From contig NZ_JAMQON010000001.1 in assembly GCF_031624395.1 (NCBI RefSeq), positions 1 through 64,000 of the forward strand: a DNA stretch of 64,000 bases. The letters run 5' to 3'. The notes below the pieces were generated by a model. It saw nothing but the letters and a program-made list of their open reading frames with translations, did not search any database and had not been told where the DNA came from. The stretch comes from Halomicroarcula saliterrae (lineage in GTDB: Archaea > Halobacteriota > Halobacteria > Halobacteriales > Haloarculaceae). This document shows positions 42,448 to 51,610 of the stretch, in pieces (positions within the stretch are counted from its first letter, which is position 1; each line of letters starts with the position of its first letter). The position numbers were made by a program, and so were the translations under genes.

Positions 42448-44814
42448 ATGACGAAGGAATCCCCCAGTCACGAACTCATCGTGAGTGGCGCGGACGTGCC
42501 GGCACCGAGTGGCACTATCGAGGTGTTGTACGTCGACGCCCACGCGGCCGTCCGCGAGACGACGCGCTCCGCCATGGCCGCCCATCGGGCTGACATCTCC
42601 GTGGCGGGAGTCGGAACCGTCGACGCGGCGCTCGACGTGGCCGCGACCACGCCGCCGTCGTGTCTCGTTATCGACCCCGTCGACATCACGGACATCGAGT
42701 CCCTGCTGGCGGCGGTGGACGCGCCGATGATACTGTACAGCGACCGCACCGCGGCCGAACTGAACAGCGACCTCACGGAGATGGCGGCCACCATCGTCGA
42801 GAAGGGGCCGACAAACCGCGGCGCCTTCCTCGCGGAGAAGGTCATCAGCGCCGCCGACAGCCCGGCCGACCGGAGCGAGTACGCGCTCCAGCAGGCGCTC
42901 AACGACGTGACCCGGCGGACCGAGACCGGGCAGGCCGTCTTCCTCGTCGACGACGAGGGCGGCGTGGTCTGGTCGAGTCAGCCTCTGGCGGCGCTCGTCG
43001 GGACGACGCCCGACGACACGGCGGGGAACCTCTACGACGCGCTGGCCGCCCTCTGTGCCAACACGCCCGACGTGAAGACGGTCGAGCGGTTCCGCGAGCG
43101 CCCCACGAACCCGGTCACCGTCCGGACCGCGCTGGAGGCGGCCGACCAGCATCTCCTCTTGCAGGGGTATCGGTTGCCGGCCGTCGCCGACAGCCACACG
43201 CTGGTCATCGTCAGAGACGTGACGACGACGGCCGGCCGCGCGGCCCGGCTCGCGCTGCTCGAACTGCTGACCGAGCGGGCACAGGACGGGCTGTACACGC
43301 TCGACGAACGCGGCATCATCGACTTCTGCAACGAGTCGTTCGCGACGAATCTGGGGTACGAACCGGCGGACCTGCGGGGCGAACACGCCGAAGTGACGCT
43401 CGCACCGGGGGAACTGGAGAAGGGCCAGCGGACCATCAGCGAGCTGCTGGCGGCCGAGGAGGACAGCACGACGGTCGACCTGACCTTCCGCCGGAGAGAC
43501 GGCATCGACCGGGAGATGTCCATCCACTACACGCTGTTGCGCGACGAGAACGGCTCCTACAGCGGCCTGATGGGCGTCGTCCGCGATATCACGGAGCGAA
43601 AGGAGCGCGAACGCGAGATCGAGAGCCAGCGCGACGAACTGGCGACGCTCGCACAGGTCCACGTCCTCATTCAGGATGTCATCCGCGCGCTGGGGTCGGC
43701 GGCGACCCGCGCGGAGATAAAGGAGACCGTCTGCGAGGAGCTCGTCGAGTCCGACCTCTACCAGTTCGCCTGGATCGGCGAGCGAGAGGGGTGTAGCACG
43801 CAGCTGACGCGCCAGACGGTCGCCGGTGACGACGACAGCTATCTGGATATCGTCGCCGAGCGGTCCACGCCCGAGACCGTGAGTCCGGGGACGACGGCCA
43901 TCCGAACCGGCGAGGTGCAGGTCGTCCACGACGTCGAGACCGACGACCGGATGGCCTCGTGGCGCGGCGCGGCCCTGGAGCGGGAGTTCCGGTCGGCCGT
44001 GGTCGTGCCGCTCCGGCACGACGAGGCCGTCCACGGTGTCCTCGCGGTGTACGCCAACCGGCCCGAGGCGTTCAGCCAGCGGGCTATCGAGGCGTTCACC
44101 GTGCTCGGTGAGATGGTCGGGTTCGCCTTCACCGCTGTCCAGAACCGGCAGCTGCTGGCCCACGACCGGGTCGTCGAGATGGAGTTCCAGTCCTCGTCGG
44201 CGGACGCCTACTTCCTCGGGGCCGCGTCGGCACACGACTGTCGAATCCAGCGGGCCGGTAGCGTGGACGTCGGCGACGAGGCGCTGGAGTACGTCACGGT
44301 CGAGGGCGCGGCGCCCGACCGCGTCCTCGAAAGCCTCCGCGACCACGAACTCGTCCGCGGCGCGCGGGTCATCCGGGCGGAGAACGACGGCGGCGTCATC
44401 GAGCTCCGAGCGGCCGAGTCCTACCAGTCTATCCTCCTCGACGTCGGCGTCAGGGCCGTCGACGTCGTCGCCGACGGGACCCAGCTCACCGTCACTGTCG
44501 AGGCCCCGACCGACGCCGACGCGCGAACGATACAGGAGACGCTGACGGAGTACGCGCCGGGCTTCGAGCTCGTCGCCAAGCAGGAACGCGAGCGGCGCCC
44601 GACGCCCGAGGACGACGAGTCCCTCCTCACGGAGGAGCTGACCGAACGGCAACTGGAGGTCCTGCGGGCGGCCTACCTCGCCGGATACTACGAGTGGCCC
44701 CGCGACACGACGGCCGAGGAGCTGGCGGAGACACTCGATATCGCCTCGTCGACGCTCCACCAGCATCTCCGGCGGGCCGAACGGAACCTGTTCCAAGAGA
44801 TGCTTGATATATAA
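42448..44814 (+). CDS. Receiver-PAS-GAF-BAT-HTH10 regulator
   Basis: 788 residues from the ATG at 42448. The start (IEVLYVDAHAAVRETTRSAMAAHRADISVAGV) has a receiver-like fold, but the usual acidic pair is reduced and SCLVIDPVDI holds the only clear phospho-acceptor candidate. PAS segments follow (LYTLDERGIIDFCNESFATNLGYEPADLRG near 290), then a GAF-type domain around 430-560, a BAT region and the C-terminal HTH-10 LTERQLEVLRAAYLAGYYEWPRDTTAEELAETLDIASSTLHQHLRR. It is similar in layout to the 13.6 kb regulator. Its target might include the nearby rhodopsin gene. Confidence 0.85.
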   Translation: MTKESPSHELIVSGADVPAPSGTIEVLYVDAHAAVRETTRSAMAAHRADISVAGVGTVDAALDVAATTPPSCLVIDPVDITDIESLLAAVDAPMILYSDRTAAELNSDLTEMAATIVEKGPTNRGAFLAEKVISAADSPADRSEYALQQALNDVTRRTETGQAVFLVDDEGGVVWSSQPLAALVGTTPDDTAGNLYDALAALCANTPDVKTVERFRERPTNPVTVRTALEAADQHLLLQGYRLPAVADSHTLVIVRDVTTTAGRAARLALLELLTERAQDGLYTLDERGIIDFCNESFATNLGYEPADLRGEHAEVTLAPGELEKGQRTISELLAAEEDSTTVDLTFRRRDGIDREMSIHYTLLRDENGSYSGLMGVVRDITERKEREREIESQRDELATLAQVHVLIQDVIRALGSAATRAEIKETVCEELVESDLYQFAWIGEREGCSTQLTRQTVAGDDDSYLDIVAERSTPETVSPGTTAIRTGEVQVVHDVETDDRMASWRGAALEREFRSAVVVPLRHDEAVHGVLAVYANRPEAFSQRAIEAFTVLGEMVGFAFTAVQNRQLLAHDRVVEMEFQSSSADAYFLGAASAHDCRIQRAGSVDVGDEALEYVTVEGAAPDRVLESLRDHELVRGARVIRAENDGGVIELRAAESYQSILLDVGVRAVDVVADGTQLTVTVEAPTDADARTIQETLTEYAPGFELVAKQERERRPTPEDDESLLTEELTERQLEVLRAAYLAGYYEWPRDTTAEELAETLDIASSTLHQHLRRAERNLFQEMLDI

Positions 44815-44853
44815 TGCCAATTGAAGCATAGTTGGTAGGCAAAATCGGGATGA

Positions 44854-44869
44854 ACCTAGACGACTAGGT
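44854..44869. promoter_or_regulatory. Palindrome ACCTAG-ACGA-CTAGGT
   Basis: A perfect 6-bp inverted repeat with a 4-base centre, 40 bases after the regulator stop and 45 before the next ATG. It could be a hairpin at the transcript end or an operator for the downstream HTH gene. Confidence 0.5.
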
Positions 44870-44913
44870 GTCCTGTTGATGTCCCCTACGCCCGTGATTT
44901 GTGGTAGGCGAGC

Positions 44914-45318
44914 ATGAACGACCAGCAAAACGGACCGCGCGGTGAACAGTGGCGTGGGATGACCCCCCAGAACCGCGGACTCACGGCGCCGATGATAGAC
45001 GACGTGTTCGAGGCGCTGTCCGACTGGCGACGGCGAGCCGTCTGCCAGTACCTCGTGAACTGTGAGGACACCGGCGTCGAGGTCGAGACGCTGGCCGCCG
45101 CTGTCGCCCAGCGCGGACAGGCGAGCGAGGTCTCCGGGTCGGAGACGACCGTCGAGGCCGTCGAGCGCGAGCTGGTCGAGACGCATCTGCCAGCGCTCGA
45201 CCGCATCGGCCTGCTGGACTTCGACGAGCGGAGCAACGCCGTCCACTACTGGGGGTTGCCCACCGTCGAGAAGTGGGCCGAACACGCCGACGCAGTCACC
45301 CAGCGCAGCGAGTTCTGA
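44914..45318 (+). CDS. DUF7344-type winged-helix protein
   Basis: 134 residues. TAPMIDDVFEALSDWRRRAVCQYLVNCEDTGVEVETLAAAVAQ is the haloarchaeal HTH block that opens with an F/L-EALS-WRRR motif. VERELVETHLPALDRIGLLDFDERSNAVHYWG forms the wing. It is probably a DNA-binding regulator of a local target. It follows the BAT-type regulator on the same strand and could be part of the same circuit. Confidence 0.78.
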   Translation: MNDQQNGPRGEQWRGMTPQNRGLTAPMIDDVFEALSDWRRRAVCQYLVNCEDTGVEVETLAAAVAQRGQASEVSGSETTVEAVERELVETHLPALDRIGLLDFDERSNAVHYWGLPTVEKWAEHADAVTQRSEF

Positions 45319-45355
45319 CCGACAGCCGTAGGTCCCCGCCGGCCCTCCACCGCGT

Positions 45356-46108
45356 ATGGACCTCCCCCCGGTCGGCCTCGGCACGATGGGTATCGACGAC
45401 CCGGACGTCGTCGAGACCGCCATCGATGCCGGCTACCGGCATTTCGACACCGCACAGATTTACGAGAACGAACGCGTCGTGGGCGACGGCCTCGCCGGCG
45501 CCGACCGAGCCGAACTGACCGTCGCGACGAAGCTGTGGACCGACAGCCTCGCCGCCGACGACGTCCGGACCGGCACCGAACGGAGCCTCGACCGCCTCGG
45601 TCTGGACCTGGTGGACCTGCTGTACGTCCACCGGCCCCGCGGCGACTACGACCCCGCGACGACGCTGCCCGCGCTCGACGCCGTCCGGGCGGCGGGCCTC
45701 ACCGACCACGTGGGCCTCTCGAACTTCTCGCTCGGTCAGTTGGAGACCGCCGCCGAATACGTCGATATCGCCGTCCACCAGGTCGAGTTTCACCCGTTCT
45801 TCCGGCAGCGATCGCTGCTCGACCACGCACAGCGCCACGGCTACCCGCTGGTCGCGTACGCGCCGCTTGCGGGCGGGCTGGTGTCCGAAGCGCCCACCCT
45901 CCGGGCGATAGCGGCGGACCACGACGCGACGCCCGCCGCCGTCGCCATCGCCTGGGCGACGAGCTACGAGAACGTCGTGACGATTCCCAAGGCCTCTTCG
46001 CGGGCGCATCTGGACGCGAACCGCGCGGCCGCGGGGCTCGAACTGGGCGACGACGACATCGCCCGAATCGAAGCCATCGAGCGCGAGGAAGAGCTCTTCC
46101 CTGAGTGA
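45356..46108 (+). CDS. Aldo/keto reductase
   Basis: 250 residues. The AKR tetrad is visible: Asp and Tyr in AGYRHFDTAQIYENE, Lys in VATKLW, and His in LLYVHRP. The barrel ends TSYENVVTIPKASSRAHLDANRAA, which binds NADP(H) through Lys/Ser/Arg. It reduces an unknown carbonyl. The length is shorter than eukaryal AKRs but usual for the prokaryotic AKR5-like group. It lies between an HTH gene and the halorhodopsin gene with separate promoters. Confidence 0.92.
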   Translation: MDLPPVGLGTMGIDDPDVVETAIDAGYRHFDTAQIYENERVVGDGLAGADRAELTVATKLWTDSLAADDVRTGTERSLDRLGLDLVDLLYVHRPRGDYDPATTLPALDAVRAAGLTDHVGLSNFSLGQLETAAEYVDIAVHQVEFHPFFRQRSLLDHAQRHGYPLVAYAPLAGGLVSEAPTLRAIAADHDATPAAVAIAWATSYENVVTIPKASSRAHLDANRAAAGLELGDDDIARIEAIEREEELFPE

Positions 46109-46128
46109 GCAGCGTCGGCGGCCCCGGC

Positions 46129-46157
46129 ACAAAAGCTGTTGGGAAATAGACATTTAA
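46129..46157 (+). promoter_or_regulatory. Halorhodopsin promoter with UAS-like element
   Basis: ACAAAAGCTGTTGGG (46129-46143) matches 8 of 12 fixed positions of the bop UAS consensus ACCNNACTAGTTNGG and ends 7 bases before the TATA-like catttaa (46151-46157), the bop-like spacing. The ATG at 46183 is about 26 bases past the TATA box. Confidence 0.35.
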
Positions 46158-46182
46158 CGCGCACCCTCCTACAGTGGGTCGT

Positions 46183-47007
46183 ATGTCAGTTCCCAGTACC
46201 ACGCCCCTTCAGGCGACGCAGTCGGGGGTCCTTCGAGAGATACAGTCCGACGTGCTGTTCAACGCCTCGCTATGGGTGAACATCGCGCTCGCCGGCGCCG
46301 CGATACTCCTGTTCGTGTACATGGGGCGAGACATCGAGTCTCCGCGGGCGCGGCTCATCTGGGTCGCGACACTGCTGGTCCCGCTGGTCTCGCTGTCGAG
46401 CTACGTCGGCCTGGCCTCCGGACTGACTGTCAGCTTCTTGCCGATGCCGCCGGGCCATCCGCTGGCCGGCGAGGCGGTCCTCACACCGTGGGGGCGCTAT
46501 CTCACGTGGACGCTCTCGACGCCGATGATACTGCTGGCGCTCGGTCTGCTCGCGAACACGGACCTGGCGACGCTGTTTACCGCGATCACGATGGACATCG
46601 CGATGTGTGTCACCGGGCTGGCCGCCGCGCTCATCACGTCCTCGTACGCGCTGCGCTGGGTGTTTTTCGGCATTAGCTCGGCCTTCTTCCTCGCGGTCCT
46701 GTACGTCCTGCTCGTCGAGTGGCCCGACGACGCCGCGGCCGCCGGGACGGGCGATATCTTCGGCACGCTGAAACTGCTGACGGTGGTGCTGTGGCTGGGC
46801 TACCCGCTGTTCTGGGCGCTTGGCACCTCGGGCATCGCGGTGCTTTCCACCGCGTTCACCTCCTGGGGCTACTCCGCCCTCGACATCGTCGCGAAGTACG
46901 TCTTCGCGTACCTGCTGTTGAGCTGGGTGGCCGACAACGAGGGCGCAGTGGCCGACGTCGGCGTCCGGCTCGGCGGTCCCGAGAGCGCGGCGCCAGTCGA
47001 CGACTGA
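46183..47007 (+). CDS. hop: Halorhodopsin, light-driven chloride pump
   Basis: 274 residues from the ATG at 46183 with seven hydrophobic helices. Helix C reads WGRYLTWTLSTPMILLALGLL, giving Arg105, Thr108, Ser112 and Ala119, the TSA anion-pump motif where bacteriorhodopsin has D-T-D. DIVAKYVF places the retinal Schiff-base Lys at 238, with Asp235 one turn before it. The extracellular FLPMPPGHPLAGEAVLTPWGRY loop is halorhodopsin-like. It imports chloride in light. No carotenoid or retinal-synthesis gene is nearby. Confidence 0.94.
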   Translation: MSVPSTTPLQATQSGVLREIQSDVLFNASLWVNIALAGAAILLFVYMGRDIESPRARLIWVATLLVPLVSLSSYVGLASGLTVSFLPMPPGHPLAGEAVLTPWGRYLTWTLSTPMILLALGLLANTDLATLFTAITMDIAMCVTGLAAALITSSYALRWVFFGISSAFFLAVLYVLLVEWPDDAAAAGTGDIFGTLKLLTVVLWLGYPLFWALGTSGIAVLSTAFTSWGYSALDIVAKYVFAYLLLSWVADNEGAVADVGVRLGGPESAAPVDD

Positions 47008-47180
47008 CGCTGCCGCGCTCGACTGATTCGCCGTCGCCGCGGGCGGGCGGCGCTGGATGGCGTTCGCCTGCGCTACTGTCGTGCGACGGCTACCACTACT
47101 GAGACTCCGAGCGCCGTGGCGTCTCCCGGACGCAGGTCACCCGGCCTACGCGTCCGGCAGTCCGTCACACGAGCCGACGG

Positions 47181-47369
47181 TCACTCCCGAACCAACAGAT
47201 ACGCGACGAAGCCCGGGATATTGCCGAAAACGACGATTAGGGCCCACAGTTCCGGGCTATCCATCCTTCGCCTCGTCGCGTCCTTGTACGTCCAGTACAC
47301 GAGATAAACCGATAGCAGAAACGAGAACAGACCAAAGAGCAGTACGAATATCAGGAAACCGAACGCCAT
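47181..47369 (-). CDS. PLDc_N-like small membrane protein
   Basis: 62 residues from the ATG at 47369 (a GTG precedes it). MAFGFLIFVLLFGLFSFLLSVYLVYWTYKDATRR is a TM segment, followed by MDSPELWALIVVFGNIPGFVAYLLVRE, a second segment with the W-x-x-x-V-x-x-x-P-x-G-x-x-x-Y pattern of the phospholipase D N-terminal/cardiolipin-synthase N-terminal membrane family. Function unknown. A tttatat box on the minus strand near 47430 may be its promoter. Confidence 0.75.
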   Translation of the reverse strand: MAFGFLIFVLLFGLFSFLLSVYLVYWTYKDATRRRMDSPELWALIVVFGNIPGFVAYLLVRE

Positions 47370-47532
47370 CACACCGGAAAATATCTGGAGCCCGGGGGGC
47401 GCATTGTTACTGCCAATAGATTTGCGAAATATAAAGATTGCGGGTGTATCGGCTGCCGTCCTCGAACCGCTGTGACACCGGACGGTGCTCGCGGTTCCTT
47501 CCGCTCACCGCTCCTTCGTGCGGCCTCGCGCT

Positions 47533-48837
47533 CTACGGAGAGAGCCGCTGGCGGTCACGCGGGAAGAGCACGGCCTCGCGGATGTTCTCCAGCCCGAGCA
47601 TCGTCATGACCAGCCGCTCGCCACCGAGACCCCAGCCGGCGTGGGGCGGCATGCCGTACCTGAACATCTTGGTGTAGTACTCGAAGGCTTCCGGGTCGAG
47701 TCCCTGCTGCTCGAAACCGGCGACGAGCCGGTCGTAGCGGTGCTCACGCTGGCCGCCCGAGACCAGTTCCATCGACGGGTGCATCATGTCGAAGCCGGTC
47801 GAGACGTCCTCGTCGTCGTCGTGGTCCTTGATGTAGAACGGCTTGATTTCGCTCGGCCAGTCGGTGATGAAGTAGTGTTCGCCGACCTCCTCCCCGAGAA
47901 CGTGTTCGGCCTCCGTCGAGAGGTCGTCGCCCCAGACCAGCGGCTCGTCGAGTTCGCCCGCGGCGTTGATCTTGTCGATGGCCTCCTGGTAGGTCAGCCG
48001 CGGGAACTCGCCCTCGGGAGCCGAGAAGTCGTCTTCGAGCCCGAGCGCTTCGAGTTCCTCGGCGCAGTTCTGTGCGACGCCCTCGTAGGCCGCCTTGACG
48101 ACGTGTTCACAGGCGTCCATCGCCTCGGTGTGGTCGTAGAAGGCCGACTCGAAGTCGATGCTGGTGGCCTCGTTGAGGTGTCGCGGCGTGTTGTGCTCCT
48201 CCGCGCGGAAGATCGGGCCGATCTCGAAGACCCGCTCCAGCCCGGAGCCGACCATCAGCTGCTTGAACAGCTGCGGGCTCTGGTTCATGAACGCCTCGCG
48301 GCCGAAGTAGGTGATGGGGAACAGCTCGGTGCCGCCCTCGGTCCCCGTGGCGACGATTTTCGGCGTGTTGATCTCCGTGCTACCGAGCTCGCGGAAGGCC
48401 TCGCGCACCGAGCGCAGGACCTCGGCGCGGATCTCGAAGATGGCCTTGACCTCGTCTTTCCGGAGGTCGAGCGTCCGGTTGTCGAGCCGGGTCGGGAGCT
48501 CGGCGTCGACCTTGCCGGAGGGGTCGAGCGGGAGCTCCGGGTCGGCCTCGGAGACGACGTCGACCGACTCGGGCGTGACCTCGACGCCGGTGGGCGCGCG
48601 GGGCTCTTCCTCGACGTCACCGGTCACGGAGATGACCGACTCGCGCTGGACGTCTAGACCTGTGTCGACGAGGTCCTCGTCCATCTCGTCTTTCTCGAAC
48701 TTGACCTGGATCTTCCCGGTGGTGTCCCGGAGGATGAGGAAGGCGATACCACCGAGGTCGCGGATCTCGTGGACCCAGCCGGCGACGGTGACGGTGTCGC
48801 CCGGCTCGGCGTCTGCGGTGTAGGTGCGGTCGTCCAT
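47533..48837 (-). CDS. aspS: Aspartate--tRNA(Asn) ligase, archaeal type
   Basis: 434 residues. The N-terminal OB fold ([24 protein letters not shown]) has His23 at the position where discriminating archaeal AspRS has Trp, and Pro82 (RAPTGVEV) where they have Lys. Both are the states linked to a non-discriminating enzyme that charges tRNA-Asp and tRNA-Asn. The catalytic class II domain shows [21 protein letters not shown] and the final [34 protein letters not shown]. GatB is encoded 7 kb downstream, and the indirect Asn pathway needs both. Confidence 0.95.
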   Translation of the reverse strand: MDDRTYTADAEPGDTVTVAGWVHEIRDLGGIAFLILRDTTGKIQVKFEKDEMDEDLVDTGLDVQRESVISVTGDVEEEPRAPTGVEVTPESVDVVSEADPELPLDPSGKVDAELPTRLDNRTLDLRKDEVKAIFEIRAEVLRSVREAFRELGSTEINTPKIVATGTEGGTELFPITYFGREAFMNQSPQLFKQLMVGSGLERVFEIGPIFRAEEHNTPRHLNEATSIDFESAFYDHTEAMDACEHVVKAAYEGVAQNCAEELEALGLEDDFSAPEGEFPRLTYQEAIDKINAAGELDEPLVWGDDLSTEAEHVLGEEVGEHYFITDWPSEIKPFYIKDHDDDEDVSTGFDMMHPSMELVSGGQREHRYDRLVAGFEQQGLDPEAFEYYTKMFRYGMPPHAGWGLGGERLVMTMLGLENIREAVLFPRDRQRLSP

Positions 48838-49062
48838 GGGGGCAGCTATTGATGGGTGGGACTTAAGGACAGTCTTTCTGTGCGAGACGCCGAACGTAGT
48901 GAGGCGTCTCGGAAATGCGAACGGCGACCTAGGGGAGCCGTGAGCAGCGAGTCACCTCGAAGCCGACACGGCGAACGAAGTGAGCCGTGGAGGAGCGGCG
49001 AGACGCCTCTTTCCGTTCCGCGTCTCGGGAACGTGAGCGCGGAGCGCAGCGAGCCGCGCTTC
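48838..49062. repeat. Stem-loop cluster upstream of aspS
   Basis: Three clear stem-loops: CGAGACGCC/GGCGTCTCG (48883-48911, loop GAACGTAGTGA), CACGGC/GCCGTG (48967-48989, loop GAACGAAGTGA) and AGCGCGG/CCGCGCT (49036-49060, around GAGCGCAGCGA). A smaller GTGA...TCAC hairpin lies near 48940. No ORF in this spacer is credible. The loops share an 11-base consensus with elements at 17.3 kb. Confidence 0.8.
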
Positions 49063-49392
49063 TCACGCGGTGTACTGCGCGGCGCGCCTGTGTGCCCACC
49101 CGGCGAGTGCCAGTGTGAGGACGATGTAGCCGCCCCACAACAGGCCGCGCTCGGGGGCGGGAACCAGCGGGTGGACCAGCCCGACCGAGACGGTCAGGGC
49201 GCCGGTCGCGATGGTCGCGGTCCCGACCAGCGCCGTCAGCCCCGCGGCGTCGGTGACCGTCTCCCCGCGGGCTCCGGCGACGAGCGAGAGGTCCCGGGTC
49301 CGCCGAACGTACAGCCCGAACCCGACCAGCGACAGCCCTGTCACCGCCATGATTGCGACGAGAAACAACGACTCCGCTGTCAGCTGGGCCAT
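49063..49392 (-). CDS. Haloarchaeal three-TM membrane protein
   Basis: 109 residues. Three hydrophobic spans (AESLFLVAIMAVTGLSLVGFGLYV, LTALVGTATIATGALTVSVGLV, LLWGGYIVLTLALAGWAHRRAAQY) are separated by a polar loop RRTRDLSLVAGARGETVTDAAG. Its layout resembles DUF3784-type small membrane proteins. Its stop lies at the edge of a stem-loop cluster. Function unknown. Confidence 0.65.
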   Translation of the reverse strand: MAQLTAESLFLVAIMAVTGLSLVGFGLYVRRTRDLSLVAGARGETVTDAAGLTALVGTATIATGALTVSVGLVHPLVPAPERGLLWGGYIVLTLALAGWAHRRAAQYTA

Positions 49393-49416
49393 GAGACGGG
49401 TGTAGAACGACGTCGG

Positions 49417-50136
49417 TTACTCGGTCGGCGTCGCGGCTTTGGCGTCCTGTGCGCCCTCGACGGTCTCGCGGACCGCTTCGACGCCTTCGTCGTGGACCAG
49501 ATCGCCGACGACGATGGTGTCTGCGTGGTCGGCCATCGTCCGGGCGGAGTCGTAGTCGTGGATACCGCCGCCGTAGAACAGCGTGGCCTCGTCGAGGATG
49601 TCCGCGGCCGCGGCGACCTTCCCGGTGTCGCCGAGCGTGCCGGAGTACTCGACGTAGACGATCTCCTGACCGAGCAGGTGTTCGGCGGCCTCCGCGTAGG
49701 CTGCGACCTCGTCGGCGTCCAGATCGCAGTTGGCCTGCGTGTAGGTGGCGACGGAGGCGTCGGGGTTCATCACGATGTAGGCCTCGGTGAAGGTGCGGGA
49801 CCAGTCGATGTCGTCGTCGATGCGGATCCACTCCTTGTGGGCGCCGGTGATCCAGGTCACGTCGCCGGCGTTCATCACGACAGGGATGAGATAGCCGTCG
49901 TGGCGGTTGCTGTGGACGACCGATGCGGGATTAGAGGGTTCGATGTAGACGGGGATGTCGTACTTGCTACAGGCGTCGACGACTCGCTTCATCTTCGCCT
50001 CTGTCATCCCGGTGGTGCCGCCGACCTCGATGGCGTCGGTACCGGTCGCCGCCACGTCTTCGTATGTCTCCTCGGCGTACAGTGTCTTGTCGGGGTCGAT
50101 TTTGGTGATGTGGTCCCAGTCCGCCCAGTCGCTCAT
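49417..50136 (-). CDS. Geranylgeranylglyceryl phosphate synthase
   Basis: 239 residues from [19 protein letters not shown] (ATG at 50136). The TIM-barrel blocks [91 protein letters not shown] are those of the PcrB/GGGPS family. It makes the first ether bond of archaeal lipids, joining geranylgeranyl diphosphate to sn-glycerol-1-phosphate. The length fits group I enzymes of haloarchaea. It is a single gene. Confidence 0.93.
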   Translation of the reverse strand: MSDWADWDHITKIDPDKTLYAEETYEDVAATGTDAIEVGGTTGMTEAKMKRVVDACSKYDIPVYIEPSNPASVVHSNRHDGYLIPVVMNAGDVTWITGAHKEWIRIDDDIDWSRTFTEAYIVMNPDASVATYTQANCDLDADEVAAYAEAAEHLLGQEIVYVEYSGTLGDTGKVAAAADILDEATLFYGGGIHDYDSARTMADHADTIVVGDLVHDEGVEAVRETVEGAQDAKAATPTE

Positions 50137-50316
50137 ACCGCAATGACCTTCGCCTGTCGGCATAACGGCTTCGGAAGGGTGGACCCGACAGGAAATCCCG
50201 TGTACGTGGGCTCGGCGACGGGATACCGGGCGGTATCGACGGGCCGCCGAGACAGAAAGACGCCGACCGAACACGCCCGCGGAAGTCTTTTTCACCGCGG
50301 GACCGTCCCGAGGAAC

Positions 50317-51027
50317 ATGGAGACGACCGGCGAGCGCTCGGCCACCCCGACCGCCCTCGCGGCGGACCTGCTGGTGGCGCTGCGGACCGGTGACGACCCC
50401 GGCCCGTTCCTGCGGGCGCTCGAATCGCTGTCGGAGGCCGACCTCGCGCCGGTCCGCTCGGACCGCGAGACGGCGCTCGCGTTCTGGCTGAACTGCTACA
50501 ACGCCGGGACGACGCACCTGCTGGCCGAGCGGCCAGACCTCTACGAGTCGCGCTGGCGCTTCTTCCGCGCACCGGCGCTGTCGGTCGCCGGACACCCGCT
50601 GGGGCTGGACGACATCGAGCACGGCATCCTCCGGGGTTCGCGCTCGAAGTACGGGCTAGGCTACCTGCCGCGCCTGCTGCCCGACAGTTTCGAGCACCGC
50701 TACAGGCTCGACGCCGTCGACCCCCGCGTCCACTTCGCACTGCACTGCGGCGCGGCGAGCTGTCCGGCTATCCGGGCCTACGAGCCGGCCGCCGTCGACG
50801 ACCAGCTCGACCTGGCGACGCGGACGTATCTCGACGCGACCGTCGAGCACGACCCCGAGGCGGGAACGGTTCGGGTACCCCGCGTCTTCCGGTGGTTCCC
50901 CGGCGACTTCGGCGGGCGGGCCGGGACGCGTGAGTTCCTGCGGCGGTACGGCCAGCTACCCGACGAGACGGCGAGCATCGACTATCTGGCGTGGGACTGG
51001 TCGCGGGAGGCGCCGACGTTCGTCTGA
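50317..51027 (+). CDS. DUF547 domain protein
   Basis: 236 residues from the ATG at 50317. [58 protein letters not shown] and [32 protein letters not shown] match DUF547. The conserved Cys in LNCYNAG, with His and Cys in LHCGAASC, suggests a cysteine-based catalytic or redox centre, though no activity has been assigned. No signal peptide. The gene is divergent from GGGPS across 180 bases. Confidence 0.85.
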   Translation: METTGERSATPTALAADLLVALRTGDDPGPFLRALESLSEADLAPVRSDRETALAFWLNCYNAGTTHLLAERPDLYESRWRFFRAPALSVAGHPLGLDDIEHGILRGSRSKYGLGYLPRLLPDSFEHRYRLDAVDPRVHFALHCGAASCPAIRAYEPAAVDDQLDLATRTYLDATVEHDPEAGTVRVPRVFRWFPGDFGGRAGTREFLRRYGQLPDETASIDYLAWDWSREAPTFV

Positions 51028-51088
51028 GAGGGCCTCCCGCGGTCGCGTGACCGCCACGGCTTAGCCCCTCGCGCCACTGCTTTCGAGC

Positions 51089-51490
51089 ATGCACCAGCTC
51101 ACCAGCGTCGAGCGGGTCCACGACGACGGTTCGTATCTGTTCACGGCCGAGGGTCCCCACGGCGCCCCGGAAGAGGTAATCGTGGTGCCCTGTGGGGAGG
51201 GCGTCGAGGCGTGGCGCAACCGCTGTACGCACGAGGACCAGCGCTTCGACACCGGACAGGGGGTGCCGATGCGCGACGGCGAGATTATCTGTCCCCGGCA
51301 CGGCTCGCTGTTCGACGCCTGCGAGGGCGATTGCGACAACGGCGAGGCGGCCGGGACGACGCTGCCCGCCGTCGACCTCGCCGAGCGCCACGGCACCGTC
51401 TTCCTCGTCGACGACGACTACGAGTTCGCCCACGAGGGCGGCATCGACGACGACGAGGGGCCCAGCTCCACGTCGCATTTGGGGCTTTGA
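51089..51490 (+). CDS. Rieske [2Fe-2S] domain protein
   Basis: 133 residues. The cluster ligands are CTHEDQRF (Cys-x-His) near residue 46 and ICPRHGSLFD (Cys-x-x-His) near 68. VDLAERHGTVFLVDDD is the usual C-terminal strand of Rieske ferredoxins. The acidic tail is typically halophilic. It is soluble with no signal or membrane anchor, so it is probably an electron carrier or a ferredoxin component of an oxygenase. No reductase or oxygenase gene is next to it. Confidence 0.92.
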   Translation: MHQLTSVERVHDDGSYLFTAEGPHGAPEEVIVVPCGEGVEAWRNRCTHEDQRFDTGQGVPMRDGEIICPRHGSLFDACEGDCDNGEAAGTTLPAVDLAERHGTVFLVDDDYEFAHEGGIDDDEGPSSTSHLGL

Positions 51491-51586
51491 CCGACGGTCA
51501 CGCCGTGTGTTCCGAACTCGTGACCAGATGAGCGGAGATAGTCCAATTATTGAATCAAATGTGCAGCAAAAACAGTGGAGAAAAAG

Positions 51587-51610
51587 ACTTTAGAGGACAC
51601 GCGTCTAAGT
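51587..51610. promoter_or_regulatory. Inverted repeat in an A/T-rich spacer
   Basis: ACTTTAGA (51587-51594) and TCTAAGT (51604-51610) pair except for one extra base, around a GC-rich 9-base loop. The flanks (51550-51620) are the most A/T-rich stretch of the area and contain several TATA-like words. The next ATG is at 51704, 94 bases on. Confidence 0.4.

Noticed and set aside
42394-45423. A 1009-codon open frame on the minus strand
   Set aside because: It is antisense to the BAT regulator and the HTH gene, has no domain, and its composition is the mirror of GC-rich codon bias.
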